From Sinorhizobium sp. 6-70 (lineage in GTDB: Bacteria; Pseudomonadota; Alphaproteobacteria; Rhizobiales; Rhizobiaceae): a stretch of DNA of 64,000 bases. Positions within the stretch are counted from its first letter, which is position 1; the number at the start of each line of letters is the position of its first letter. The stretch is taken from positions 1 through 64,000 of the forward strand of contig NZ_JASKLS010000001.1 of NCBI RefSeq assembly GCF_030124375.1, in the 5' to 3' direction. Positions 8,523 to 15,980 of the stretch are shown here, piece by piece. Position numbers and translations under genes: made by a program. Below the pieces are notes generated by a model. It had not been told where the DNA came from, did not search any database, and saw only the letters and a list, made by a program, of their open reading frames with translations.

Positions 8523-8704
8523 ATCAGGGCACATTGGAGGCGAAAGCGATCGCTGCGGTCGCCGAAGAGCTTGAACGGCAGGCAGCCGAAAATCCCTCGA
8601 AACTCAGTGTCCGCCGAACCAGGGGCAAACTCACCGTCAATGGTGAAATCGATGTCGACGCGGTGGTGATGGTGGTCGTCGGATCGATGGCAGGTGGTCC
8701 GTGA
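8504..8704 (+). CDS. Small hypothetical protein, 66 residues
   Basis: No family recognised. AAGGAGGG (8483-8490) lies 13 bases before the ATG. Residues 12-33 form a likely amphipathic helix rich in Ala and Glu (EAKAIAAVAEELERQAAE), then SVRRTRGKLTVNGEIDVDAVVMVVVG suggests a short beta segment and a hydrophobic end. It overlaps the preceding small gene by 19 bases and should share its GGAAC-type promoter. Confidence 0.5.
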   Translation: MGTSDLNQGTLEAKAIAAVAEELERQAAENPSKLSVRRTRGKLTVNGEIDVDAVVMVVVGSMAGGP

Positions 8705-8767
8705 TACAGAATTGACGGGCAGCCGGAGAGGCTGACGCGCCAACGGACTTGGAGAGCGGCTGCATCG

Positions 8768-8793
8768 GGAACTTTATCCGTTCCAGCACCGTT
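8768..8793 (+). promoter_or_regulatory. Candidate EcfG/RpoE2 general-stress promoter
   Basis: GGAAC at 8768-8772, a 19-base spacer and TT at 8792-8793, ending CGTT, the closest of the four to the GGAAC-N16/17-cGTT form. The gene start is 43 bases downstream. Confidence 0.7.
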
Positions 8794-8835
8794 CAGCTTT
8801 AGAGACAACTTAAATGAGGACATGGAGGAGAAGCC

Positions 8836-9171
8836 ATGAACATCGGCAAGGTTCTCGCGACCGGATTGACGATGGCTGGCGCCCTTATGGCCCTGCCATC
8901 CGCTTCGCCGGCCCAGTCTCTGGACTTGTACCTTGGCCCGGGTGGGCCTGATGTGCAGATGCGCGATCGAGACTATGACCGCGACAACTATCGATCTTAT
9001 CGCGGTTGCAGCGAACGCCAGGCCATCCGTCGCGCCTATAGCCTGGGGTTGGATGATCCTGAGATTGAATCCGTTACCCGCAGGCAGGTCGTCGTTGACG
9101 GCGTCGGTCGCCGCGGTCGATACACGACCGTGTACTTCGCAAATCGACCAGGTTGCCCTCGTATAGGCTGA
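8836..9171 (+). CDS. Small exported protein, 111 residues
   Basis: A signal peptide with likely cleavage after ASPAQ (about residue 27) precedes a mature part of about 84 residues. The middle is rich in Asp, Arg and Tyr (DRDYDRDNYRSYRG). The end contains CSERQAIRRAYSLGLDDPEIES and a Tyr/Arg-rich strand closing with a second Cys, so one disulfide in the periplasm is possible. GGAGGAG stands six bases before the ATG, a very strong site. A GGAAC-type stress promoter precedes it. I recognise no named family; similar small exported proteins are common in Rhizobiaceae. Confidence 0.75.
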   Translation: MNIGKVLATGLTMAGALMALPSASPAQSLDLYLGPGGPDVQMRDRDYDRDNYRSYRGCSERQAIRRAYSLGLDDPEIESVTRRQVVVDGVGRRGRYTTVYFANRPGCPRIG

Positions 9172-9643
9172 GGCCTGTTGGTCAGGCGGAAAGGTCGATG
9201 AGCGATCGTCTCCCGATCTCCCACTGACGTGGGTCGGGCTGAGACGGTTATGTTTACCGACAAGGCGCTGGCCGGTCGAATGGGGCAATAGACCGGCGGC
9301 GGTGCTTGCCGCAAGATCACTCGCCGCCAGGATATCGCGGACTGCGACGAATCACTGTTCGTCAGAATCTGGCACGGTCCGCCTACGGCACGTTGCGTCT
9401 ATCAGGCGCGACAGGATGCTGTAGCACTTTGAATCGCTGCATGTCCTATCCCCAAACCGGCTAGGATTTAAGATAAACATGCAGTGGCCCTTCCAGGCCT
9501 TGACCACTAAGACGCGACCGGCAGCGCCATTGTGGCCAATTTCCTCACGATGCGCGTTTTAATCGACTTCCGTGGACGTTCATGCCCGGTTCAGTCTCGG
9601 CAGGGAAAGATCGCCCGATCGGAAACCAGATTCGGTGATATGA
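9172..9643. other. Gap with one mosaic repeat
   Basis: No supported gene. The RIME-like copy at 9413-9488 is the only structure seen. No GGAAC promoter precedes the following BA14K gene. Confidence 0.5.
9413..9488. repeat. RIME-like mosaic element (GCAGCAA family), inverted copy
   Basis: Reads CTGTAGCACTTTGAAT then GCTGCATGTCC, a degenerate core with GGATTTAAG, and ACATGCAG. It is the reverse-complement arrangement of the copies at 45.85 and 51.44 kb. Confidence 0.6.
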
Positions 9644-10102
9644 ATGAAGAAGATCGGTGTATTCGTCCTTGCGGCGGTTACGGCATTCACCAGCTACACA
9701 TCGGCTCAGGCCATGCCCCTTGCGCCAGTGTCGCAGTCGAACTCGAGCGGGATAGAATTGGTCCACCATAGGCCATGGCACCATGGCGGACCGCGTCACG
9801 GTTGGCGCGGCAACGACGGCCCTCGTTATAGCCATTACAACGGTTACCGCGGTTATCGCTACCGGCGGGACGGGTATCGTCGGCACAGTGACGGATGGTG
9901 GTATCCGTTGGCGGCGTTTGGAGCGGGCATGGTCATTGGCGGTGCGATCGCAGCGCCGCCACCGCCGCGACGCGTCTATACGGATGCGAGCCGTGCTCAT
10001 GTCGATTGGTGCTATGCGCAGTACCGCTCTTACCGGGCGTACGACAACAGCTTCCAGCCTTACTACGGGCCCCGCCAGCAGTGCGTTTCGCCCTACTACT
10101 AA
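9644..10102 (+). CDS. BA14K family exported protein
   Basis: 152 residues. A signal peptide (about residues 1-23, ending SAQA) is followed by a His/Gly/Tyr/Arg-rich region, a hydrophobic glycine-rich segment near residues 88-103 ([17 protein letters not shown]) and a C-terminal BA14K signature: [17 protein letters not shown] then [18 protein letters not shown]14K proteins were described in Brucella as immunoreactive, lectin-like surface proteins. Function in free-living rhizobia is not known. The ATG is supported by the signal peptide. It stands alone between two non-coding stretches. Confidence 0.88.
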   Translation: MKKIGVFVLAAVTAFTSYTSAQAMPLAPVSQSNSSGIELVHHRPWHHGGPRHGWRGNDGPRYSHYNGYRGYRYRRDGYRRHSDGWWYPLAAFGAGMVIGGAIAAPPPPRRVYTDASRAHVDWCYAQYRSYRAYDNSFQPYYGPRQQCVSPYY

Positions 10103-10159
10103 GCACGCCCGAACTGATTGTTACGTGATGTGCTGAATCAATCAGCAGTTCAGTGTGTC

Positions 10160-10195
10160 ACCGCGCCGTGCGTCTTAAGTGACGTGCGGCGCGGT
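10160..10195. repeat. Intergenic inverted repeat
   Basis: ACCGCGCCG (10160-10168) pairs perfectly with CGGCGCGGT (10187-10195), with GTC/GAC pairing inside around TTAAGT. It lies between convergent genes. No T-run follows on either strand, so it is a weak terminator candidate or part of a mosaic element. Confidence 0.5.
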
Positions 10196-10229
10196 TCATC
10201 CAACAGACGGTCGCGGCGAGTAGGAAAGC

Positions 10230-10472
10230 CTACTGTGGCGTCGCGGGTTGCTGTGGCGTTGCTGGTTGGGCTGGCGTTTCCGGTTGCGCTGGCGTTGCCG
10301 GTTGCTGTGGCGTTGCCGGTTGCTCTGGCGCTGCCGGAGGCGTTGCTGGTTCCGTCGTCGTTGGAGCAGGAGTCGTTTCGGTTGTCTGTGGACCGGTTCC
10401 TGGCATCAGATATATTACGGCAAGGATGATGAGTGCGACAACGATGATGCCGATGACCACATTTCTGTTCAT
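10230..10472 (-). CDS. Small membrane-anchored protein with Pro/Thr/Gln repeats
   Basis: 80 residues. One N-terminal membrane span (VVIGIIVVALIILAVIYLM, about residues 5-23) is followed by a tail made almost only of Pro, Thr, Ala, Gln and Glu. The second half consists of five-residue units of the type QPATP. GAGGAGGAG lies eight bases before the ATG, an excellent ribosome binding site, and supports expression despite the low complexity. The tail probably extends into the periplasm as a flexible spacer. No family assigned. Confidence 0.65.
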   Translation of the reverse strand: MNRNVVIGIIVVALIILAVIYLMPGTGPQTTETTPAPTTTEPATPPAAPEQPATPQQPATPAQPETPAQPATPQQPATPQ

Positions 10473-10673
10473 GGCGACTCCTCCTCAGGTTGGTCGTCTC
10501 AACGTGAATATTGGGCCAGAAGTCAGATTTTTCAACCAGTAAGAATTAAAGGCGCCCTCAATCTACCGAAGACTGCAGCGGCGTTCTTAGATCATGCTAG
10601 CAGTAGAGGGCCTTGATTTTACAATGATTCGCGCGGAACTTGTACTGCGTTTGCTGCTCCGCGGGCAGGATTC

Positions 10674-10937
10674 TTATTCGGTCTTTGGCGGAACTCGTCG
10701 ATCCAAGAGCTTCTGGAAGATTTCCGCCTGCTTTTCCGCAGCTGAACGAATCGCGGCGAGATGATCGAGCATCGAGCCGAAGGCAACAAGAACGAGTCCG
10801 CCGGCTATTGCTGGGAACGCCCAAGGGAGCACGGTAAGCAGGGTCCTGATGTCGAGAGAGGGTACCAGCGTCATTGCAAGCAAAGCGAGCGTGCCGATCG
10901 CGATGACGCCGCCCAGAAATTCGAGAAACTTTCCCAT
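10674..10937 (-). CDS. Small two-span membrane protein, 87 residues
   Basis: The ATG at 10937 follows GGGAGGAAC directly. There are two hydrophobic segments (about residues 8-25, GGVIAIGTLALLAMTLV, and 32-52, LPWAFPAIAGGLVLVAFGS), then an amphipathic charged C-terminus (AAIRSAAEKQAEIFQKLLD). The frame extends 17 codons upstream without a good start. No family recognised. The terminator at 11029-11057 lies upstream of this gene and belongs to the beta-barrel gene before it. Confidence 0.6.
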   Translation of the reverse strand: MGKFLEFLGGVIAIGTLALLAMTLVPSLDIRTLLTVLPWAFPAIAGGLVLVAFGSMLDHLAAIRSAAEKQAEIFQKLLDRRVPPKTE

Positions 10938-11028
10938 TGTTCCTCCCGGTTTTTTGTTTGCCTTCGCACTTTGGTTCCCCCGGCACATTGCCTGATACCT
11001 GGCGCCCGGCTGGTGGTCCCGTCCTCAG

Positions 11029-11057
11029 AAAAAACCCCCGGTAATTGGGGCCGGGGG
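11029..11057 (-). terminator. Rho-independent terminator downstream of the Omp25/31-like gene
   Basis: On the minus strand CCCCCGG and CCGGGGG form a 7-bp stem with a 9-base loop, followed by six T residues. It lies about 125 bases after the stop codon. Confidence 0.8.
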
Positions 11058-11094
11058 CGTCGATCGAAATGATCTTACTGCATATTCCCGTAAA

Positions 11095-11180
11095 TCGTAG
11101 CCGATTTAAAGAAACAGGCAGCCCACGCAAAGTGCTACAGCGTCCTTTGCGGGTCTGATAAGACGTGTTGCGCTGTAGCC
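11095..11180. repeat. RIME-like mosaic element (GTGCTACAGCG family)
   Basis: GCTACAGCG (11134-11142) pairs with CGCTGTAGC (11171-11179), with the shared interior CCTTTGCGGGTCTGATAAGACG. It ends two bases before the stop codon of the beta-barrel gene. Confidence 0.7.
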
Positions 11181-11181
11181 G

Positions 11182-11829
11182 TCAGAATTTCACGCCGACA
11201 CCCACTGTGAACTGATGTTGGTCGAGATCGACATTGACACCGTCGATGTCCTCGTCGCCGAAATCATTGTAGCGATACTCGGCGCGACCGAAGACGTTGC
11301 TGGTGAAGCCATAATCGACGCCGGCTCCGATAGTCCAGCCGTTGAAGGTCTCCTTCTCCTTCGGCGCGCCGGGAACGTCGACGAAGCCGCGGGTCACCGC
11401 CCAGCCGCCGGTCGCGTACAGCAAGGCCTTTTCGTTCAAGGTGTAGCCAACGCGTCCGCGCACTGATCCGGAGACGTCGGTTCCGACCTTGGTGTTCGCG
11501 CCAAAGGCGTTGATGGTCTTGTCGTTCCAGTTGTAGGTGACATCTCCTTCGATACCGAGGACCCAGTCACCGTGCTGGTAGTTGTAACCGGCGAATGCGC
11601 CCAAGAGGCCGCCATTGAAGTCTTCCGACGCGCTTGCCCCGGGGACACTTAAATCGCTGTTGAGCCATCCGCCGCCGCCTTGAAGGCCGACATAGCCGCC
11701 GGTCCAGACGAATGTGGGGGCAGCTTCGACAACCGGCGCTGGCGCTGGAGCCTCCGTCAGGTCTGCTGCGTTAGACGTTCCTGCCAGCAGCGACGCGCCG
11801 AAGATCGCAACAAGCATGGTTCTGCTCAT
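11182..11829 (-). CDS. Outer membrane beta-barrel protein, Omp25/Omp31-like
   Basis: 215 residues. A signal peptide ends near TSNA (about residue 21). An Ala/Pro-rich stretch then leads into an eight-strand-type barrel: WTGGYVGLQGGGGW, GAFAGYNYQ, LGIEGDVTYNW, VRGRVGYTL, LYATGGWAV, GAGVDYGFTS and FGRAEYRYNDFG. It ends in a terminal Phe (VGVGVKF), the usual signal for barrel insertion. These proteins are structural components of the rhizobial and Brucella outer membrane. The gene has its own terminator, and the opposite AraC-type regulator starts about 270 bases upstream in divergent orientation. Close homologues are multicopy in this group, so no specific symbol is given. Confidence 0.88.
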   Translation of the reverse strand: MSRTMLVAIFGASLLAGTSNAADLTEAPAPAPVVEAAPTFVWTGGYVGLQGGGGWLNSDLSVPGASASEDFNGGLLGAFAGYNYQHGDWVLGIEGDVTYNWNDKTINAFGANTKVGTDVSGSVRGRVGYTLNEKALLYATGGWAVTRGFVDVPGAPKEKETFNGWTIGAGVDYGFTSNVFGRAEYRYNDFGDEDIDGVNVDLDQHQFTVGVGVKF

Positions 11830-12102
11830 CCAGATGCCTCCGTTGTCTAATTGCGAAGAGTATCAACTAATGGGGAACGAGTCTGCCAAAAATCAGTTCG
11901 GTCGCATCCCACGCATAGCGCAAAGAAAACGGACCGGCGGGGTTGGATTCCGACCGGCCCGTCCCGGAAAAATCGCGGAAAGGGGAACGTCTCTGCGCGG
12001 GGCTGCAAAATGCCGCGCGAAGGGAGATCGATTGCCTGTCGATAATGCCTGAATCGCGATTTCGTAATTGACATATCACGCATAAAATTTGACGTTATCC
12101 GC

Positions 12103-13107
12103 ATGTCAAAGCGCGTCGAAAAACAATCTCCGATTGAGGTTGTGGTTGTCGTCCTGCCCGAGTCGTCCATCATGTCGCTGGCCTCGGTGCTGGATCCGAT
12201 GCGCGCGGCAAATCGCGTGGCCGGCAGACAGGTCTTTCGCTGGCGGCTCCTGTCCGGCGATGGAGAGGCGACGATGCTGACCTGCGGCGTTCCGATCAAC
12301 GTCGAAGGTCGATTCGCGCCGCCGCTCGGCGGTGATCTTCTGCTGGTAATCGGAGGCTTCAATCTCAACAAGCATGCCGGCAAGCGGTTTCTCGCGACGC
12401 TGCAGGAGTGCGCCCGTCATTTCGATATCGTCGCGGGGATCGAATCCGGCTGCTGGTTGCTCGGGCGGTCGGGCCTTCTCAATGGCCGCAAGGCAACGGC
12501 GCACTGGGAAGAACTCGAGGATTTCAGCCAAACCTTTCCGGCGCTTACCGTTATCGGTGACCGCTTCGTAACCGACGGCAGATATTGGACCTCCGGCGGC
12601 GCTTCACCGACATTCGACATGATGCTGCATCTGATCACCGAGCGGTTGGGGCCGGCCCTGGCCCTCGATGTGGCAAGCATCTTCGTTTACGACCAGATGC
12701 ACAGCGCTACCGATGTGCAGCCTTTCGTGTCGCTTGGCCGCATCGAGGCACGCGATCCGGAGCTTGCCGGCGCGATAAGGCTGATGGAACGCACGCTGGA
12801 GCGGCCATTGACCGTCGCGGCGTTGGCGCGGCGGCTATCCATCTCACGGCGCAAGCTCGAACTCCTCTTCGCAAGGGGGCTCTCGATCAGTCCCGCGGCC
12901 TATTATCTCCGCCTTCGGCTTCAGGTGGCGCATCGGCTTGTCCGCGATTCGGCTATTCCGATACGCGACATCGCCTTGCGTTGCGGCTTCGATAGCCTCT
13001 CCGCCTTCTCGCGCGCTTACAGCCGCGAATATCAATCGAGCCCGTTGAAGATGCGAAGTATCACCCGCGGAGAAATTTCTCGAGGCAGAGAAGTGGCACG
13101 ATCATAG
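12103..13107 (+). CDS. GlxA-type transcriptional regulator (DJ-1/PfpI domain plus AraC HTH)
   Basis: 334 residues. The N-terminal half (about 10-180) is a class I amidotransferase-like DJ-1/PfpI domain, with VVVVLPESSIMSLASVLDPMR at the start, GGFNLNKHAG, a Cys in the elbow position (GIESGCWLLGRSG) and TSGGASPTFDMMLHLI. The C-terminal ~100 residues hold two helix-turn-helix motifs of the AraC family: TVAALARRLSISRRKLELLF and IRDIALRCGFDSLSAFSRAY. Members such as GbdR and CdhR sense quaternary amines or their catabolites, but the ligand here is unknown. It stands alone and is divergent from the outer membrane protein gene. A GGAAC-N18-TT match at 11874-11898 points toward it, though about 200 bases upstream. 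Confidence 0.88.
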   Translation: MSKRVEKQSPIEVVVVVLPESSIMSLASVLDPMRAANRVAGRQVFRWRLLSGDGEATMLTCGVPINVEGRFAPPLGGDLLLVIGGFNLNKHAGKRFLATLQECARHFDIVAGIESGCWLLGRSGLLNGRKATAHWEELEDFSQTFPALTVIGDRFVTDGRYWTSGGASPTFDMMLHLITERLGPALALDVASIFVYDQMHSATDVQPFVSLGRIEARDPELAGAIRLMERTLERPLTVAALARRLSISRRKLELLFARGLSISPAAYYLRLRLQVAHRLVRDSAIPIRDIALRCGFDSLSAFSRAYSREYQSSPLKMRSITRGEISRGREVARS

Positions 13108-13142
13108 AAGGAATTCGCTCCCGGTTTCAGACGCGATAAGCG

Positions 13143-13442
13143 TCAGCGGGACGACCGGGCCGACGCGCTCGCGGCGCAGGCCCGTTCGAACTCCTTGACC
13201 GTTTCAGGCGTGTTGTCCCCGGGCAATACCGCGTCGGCGGCGTCGGTCTGGGCTGTGGCATCGCCCTCGTAGACATAGGACTGAATGTAGTAGGCGATTT
13301 CACCCTTCCAGACCTTGCGGCCGTCGATCTGCTCACAGGCAACAGCGTGTTCGAAGTCCGCTTGCAAGTCGTCCACCGAGGCGACGTTCGAAAGTACGTT
13401 CGTTGGCGCCAGGAGCGAAGCGACGAACAGGGCGGTAAACAT
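13143..13442 (-). CDS. Small exported protein, 99 residues
   Basis: A short hydrophobic N-terminus (MFTALFVASLLAPTNVLS) looks like a signal peptide. The mature part contains two Cys (VACEQIDG and ERACAASA) about 50 residues apart, which may pair in the periplasm, and an aromatic segment IAYYIQSYVYEG. AAGGACAG precedes the ATG. A GGAAC-type stress promoter at 13477-13501 is correctly placed for it. No family recognised. The convergent AraC-type regulator ends 35 bases away. Confidence 0.6.
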   Translation of the reverse strand: MFTALFVASLLAPTNVLSNVASVDDLQADFEHAVACEQIDGRKVWKGEIAYYIQSYVYEGDATAQTDAADAVLPGDNTPETVKEFERACAASASARSSR

Positions 13443-13476
13443 TAGGGCTGTCCTTTTGACGCAAGCTGCAGAGGGA

Positions 13477-13501
13477 AACAGTTGGAGGGCTCATTAGTTC
13501 C
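13477..13501 (-). promoter_or_regulatory. Candidate EcfG/RpoE2 general-stress promoter
   Basis: On the minus strand GGAAC (13501-13497), an 18-base spacer and TT (13478-13477), with TGTT at the -10 side. The start codon of the small exported protein is 34 bases downstream. Confidence 0.65.
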
Positions 13502-13781
13502 ATCTGATAGAGACCGGATTGCGCGCTTACGGAAGAGCGATTTTCGCGAGTCCGAGCGTTATCCGTCCTGCGATGTGTATGAGCCACAGTTCGAGATTCG
13601 TCGAATGTTAAGTATCGCCGAGTGGGGCGTGTGCCGCCTGAATGCCAAAATTATCGCAGTTGCCTTCGGTGGCGAGGCGAGGCACGCGGTGGCTGTGAAG
13701 GTCCATGGTCACCCAAATGTCGCCCTGGTGCGGAACATGACGCTTTACGTGAACTATCTTCGGTAAATTTTTGACTTTGCT
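13502..13781. other. Gap without a supported gene
   Basis: A plus-strand frame (13482-13766) is open but starts inside the divergent promoter, lacks a ribosome binding site and has no recognisable product. Nothing else is seen before tRNA-Lys. Confidence 0.4.
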
Positions 13782-13857
13782 TGGTGAGCGCGCAGGGATT
13801 CGAACCCTGGACCTACTGATTAAAAGTCAGTTGCTCTACCGACTGAGCTACGCGCTC
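13782..13857 (-). tRNA. tRNA-Lys (anticodon TTT)
   Basis: 76 bases with encoded CCA on the minus strand. Acceptor GAGCGCG pairs with CGCGCTC, and the anticodon stem ACTGA/TCAGT encloses CTTTTAA. The TTT anticodon reads lysine. Confidence 0.96.
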
Positions 13858-14142
13858 CCGCGCCGCGGCCGCGAAGCCCGGCGGAAGTGGGCGGACATAT
13901 GCACGCGAGCTTGGCTGCGGTCAACCTAAAAAATGCAATTACACCCCGCTTATGGATGCGGAGGGGAACGACCGGAAAGCGAGAATGCCGCCGATTCGCG
14001 TAAATGGCGTGGCGACATTCCGCGGAGCCGGATTCCATTGATTAGGTTTCGGTCAAAGGGGCGGGCGCGTGCGGCAAAATGATCGCCAAAAGGTGATTGG
14101 TTTCACTGTATAGGTATACGTATAGAAAGGGCGATATGCCGA

Positions 14143-14907
14143 GTGCCGGAGTTCTACCCTTTGTCCATTGCCGATATTTCCATCTGGACCGCCATTCTCG
14201 CAGGCGCGCTGTCCTTTCTTTCACCCTGCGTCCTGCCACTGGTTCCACCGTACCTCTGCTATATGGCCGGCGTCTCCGTGGACCAGTTTCGCGGTGGTGA
14301 CACCGTCGCGATCGCCAGCACCCGACGCGCGGTGCTGCCGGCGGCGCTGTTCTTCACGCTCGGCTTCGCGACCGTCTTTGTGGCGCTCGGCGCGGGGGCG
14401 TCGTCGATCGGACTCTTGCTGCGGCAATACATAGACCTGCTGTCGCGCATCGGCGGCATCATCATCATCGTCATGGGATTGCACTTCCTCGGCGTCTTCC
14501 GCATTGGCCTGCTTGCCCGCGAGGCGCGCTTTCAGGGCGGCGGCAAGCCCGCGACACTGTCCGGCGCCTATATCATGGGTCTTGCCTTCGCCTTTGGCTG
14601 GACACCCTGCATCGGCCCTGTTCTCGGTACCATTCTCGGCGTCGCTGCCGCACGCGACACCGTAAGCGACGGCGCACTGCTATTGGCGGTCTATTCGCTT
14701 GGCCTTGCCGTCCCGTTCTGGATCGCCGCCGGGTTTTCCGGGGCGTTCATGCATTTTCTCTCGCGCTTCCGGCGCCATCTCGGTCTCGTCGAGAAGCTGA
14801 TGGGCGGACTGCTCGTTCTGGCGGGCCTCGCCTTCCTCTTCGGCTTCATCAGTTCGGTTGCGATCTGGTTCCAGCAGACCTTTCCCATCCTGATGCAAAT
14901 CGGTTAG
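14143..14907 (+). CDS. ccdA: Cytochrome c biogenesis protein CcdA
   Basis: 254 residues with six predicted membrane spans. The two redox cysteines of the family are present: LSPCVLPLVPPYL in the first span and GWTPCIGPVLG in the fourth. CcdA passes electrons from cytoplasmic thioredoxin to periplasmic thiol-disulfide proteins for cytochrome c maturation. I use the GTG at 14143, 11 bases after GAAAGGG; the nearby ATG at 14135 is out of frame. The stop codon TAG lies inside a perfect palindrome (14903-14945) of the mosaic-repeat family. The gene is followed by an unrelated permease gene. Confidence 0.92.
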   Translation: MPEFYPLSIADISIWTAILAGALSFLSPCVLPLVPPYLCYMAGVSVDQFRGGDTVAIASTRRAVLPAALFFTLGFATVFVALGAGASSIGLLLRQYIDLLSRIGGIIIIVMGLHFLGVFRIGLLAREARFQGGGKPATLSGAYIMGLAFAFGWTPCIGPVLGTILGVAAARDTVSDGALLLAVYSLGLAVPFWIAAGFSGAFMHFLSRFRRHLGLVEKLMGGLLVLAGLAFLFGFISSVAIWFQQTFPILMQIG

Positions 14908-14990
14908 AGCGTTCACCGTTTCATTGAAACGGTGAACGCTCTAACTCTTTGAAACAACGCAATTCCGGCGGGAAAACCGGAATTGTTTTA
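14903..14990. repeat. Palindromic mosaic element overlapping the ccdA stop codon
   Basis: A perfect 20-bp inverted repeat (14903-14922 with 14926-14945, three-base centre ATT) runs from GTTAGAGCG to CGCTCTAAC. Then come CTTTGAAAC and a second hairpin, CAATTCCGG (14960-14968) with CCGGAATTG (14977-14985) followed by TTTT. The unit matches the copies at 38.8, 45.0 and 62.6 kb. The second hairpin may also terminate ccdA transcription. Confidence 0.8.
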
Positions 14991-15017
14991 GGCACGGTAG
15001 CGGGTGGGGACGGGGAC

Positions 15018-15980
15018 ATGACCGAAATTGCAGGCCTGGTGCTGCCGTTCTTCGGGCTGATCTTTCTCGGCTATCTTACTGCTCGCCTTGTCGATCATCC
15101 CGGCGAGGCGATGGGCTGGCTGAATACGTTCATCGTCTACCTGGCGTTGCCCGCGCTCTTCTTCAAGCTGGTCTCGCGCACACCTGTCGAAGAGCTGACG
15201 CGCGCAGACTTTATCCTGACCAGTGTCGGGACGACCTATGTGGTCTTTGCCCTGATCTTCTCAGTCGGACTGTTTCTACGCCGGAACACGATTGCGGAGG
15301 CGACGATCCAGGGATTTGCCGCCGCCTATGGCAACATCGGCTACATGGGGCCGGGGTTGGCGCTGCTTGCGCTCGGTGAGGCTGCGGCTGTTCCGGTCGC
15401 GCTGATCTTCTGCTTCGAGAATGCGGCGCACTTTACCGTTGCGCCGGCAATGATGGCGGCTACGGGTGGTCGTAAGGAGCCACCCGTCATCCTCGCGCTC
15501 GGTATTATGCGGAGGATCGTGCTGCATCCCTTCATTCTGTCGACCTTCGCCGGTGTCGCGGCGGCGTTCCTCGCAGTACAGCCGCCAGTGCCGGTTCAGC
15601 GGCTGATCGATTATCTGGCGCAGGCGGCCGCTCCTTGCGCGCTATTTGCCATGGGCGTTACCCTGGCGCTGCGGCCGATCAAGCGGATCCCTGTCGAAAT
15701 CGGCTACATCGTTCCGGTGAAGCTCGTTCTTCACCCCCTGTTGATGTATGTCGCGCTCAGCCTCGGCGGTGGCTACGATCCTGTCTGGGTGCAGACGGCC
15801 GTGCTGCTTGCATCACTGCCGACGGCGACGAACGTCTTCGTGATCGCCCACCAGTATCACGTCTGGCAGGAGCGCGCCTCGGCGACAATCCTCATTACGA
15901 CGCTGCTTTCGGTCGCGACCGTAACCGGCTTGCTTTTTCTGATCCGGTCAGGCGCTCTTCCCGCTGATCTTTTCCCGTAG
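15018..15980 (+). CDS. AEC (auxin efflux carrier) family transporter
   Basis: 320 residues with about ten membrane spans. The N-terminal half shows LPFFGLIFLGYLTARL and GWLNTFIVYLALPALFFKLVSRTP. The centre carries GNIGYMGPGLALLALG and the C-terminal half PCALFAMGVTLALRP, all typical of the AEC family. Such proteins export or import small organic acids; the substrate cannot be told. GGGGACGGGG precedes the ATG at 15018. The 3' end overlaps the convergent UbiH-type gene by 33 bases, with no room for a terminator between them. Confidence 0.88.
   Translation: MTEIAGLVLPFFGLIFLGYLTARLVDHPGEAMGWLNTFIVYLALPALFFKLVSRTPVEELTRADFILTSVGTTYVVFALIFSVGLFLRRNTIAEATIQGFAAAYGNIGYMGPGLALLALGEAAAVPVALIFCFENAAHFTVAPAMMAATGGRKEPPVILALGIMRRIVLHPFILSTFAGVAAAFLAVQPPVPVQRLIDYLAQAAAPCALFAMGVTLALRPIKRIPVEIGYIVPVKLVLHPLLMYVALSLGGGYDPVWVQTAVLLASLPTATNVFVIAHQYHVWQERASATILITTLLSVATVTGLLFLIRSGALPADLFP

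Noticed and set aside
11874..11898. GGAAC-N18-TT match toward the AraC-type regulator
   Set aside because: The motif is good (ends AGTT), but it lies about 200 bases before the start codon, so it is not called as that gene's promoter. It could still drive a long leader.
13482..13766. Plus-strand frame of 94 codons before tRNA-Lys
   Set aside because: It starts inside the divergent stress promoter, has no ribosome binding site and no recognisable product.
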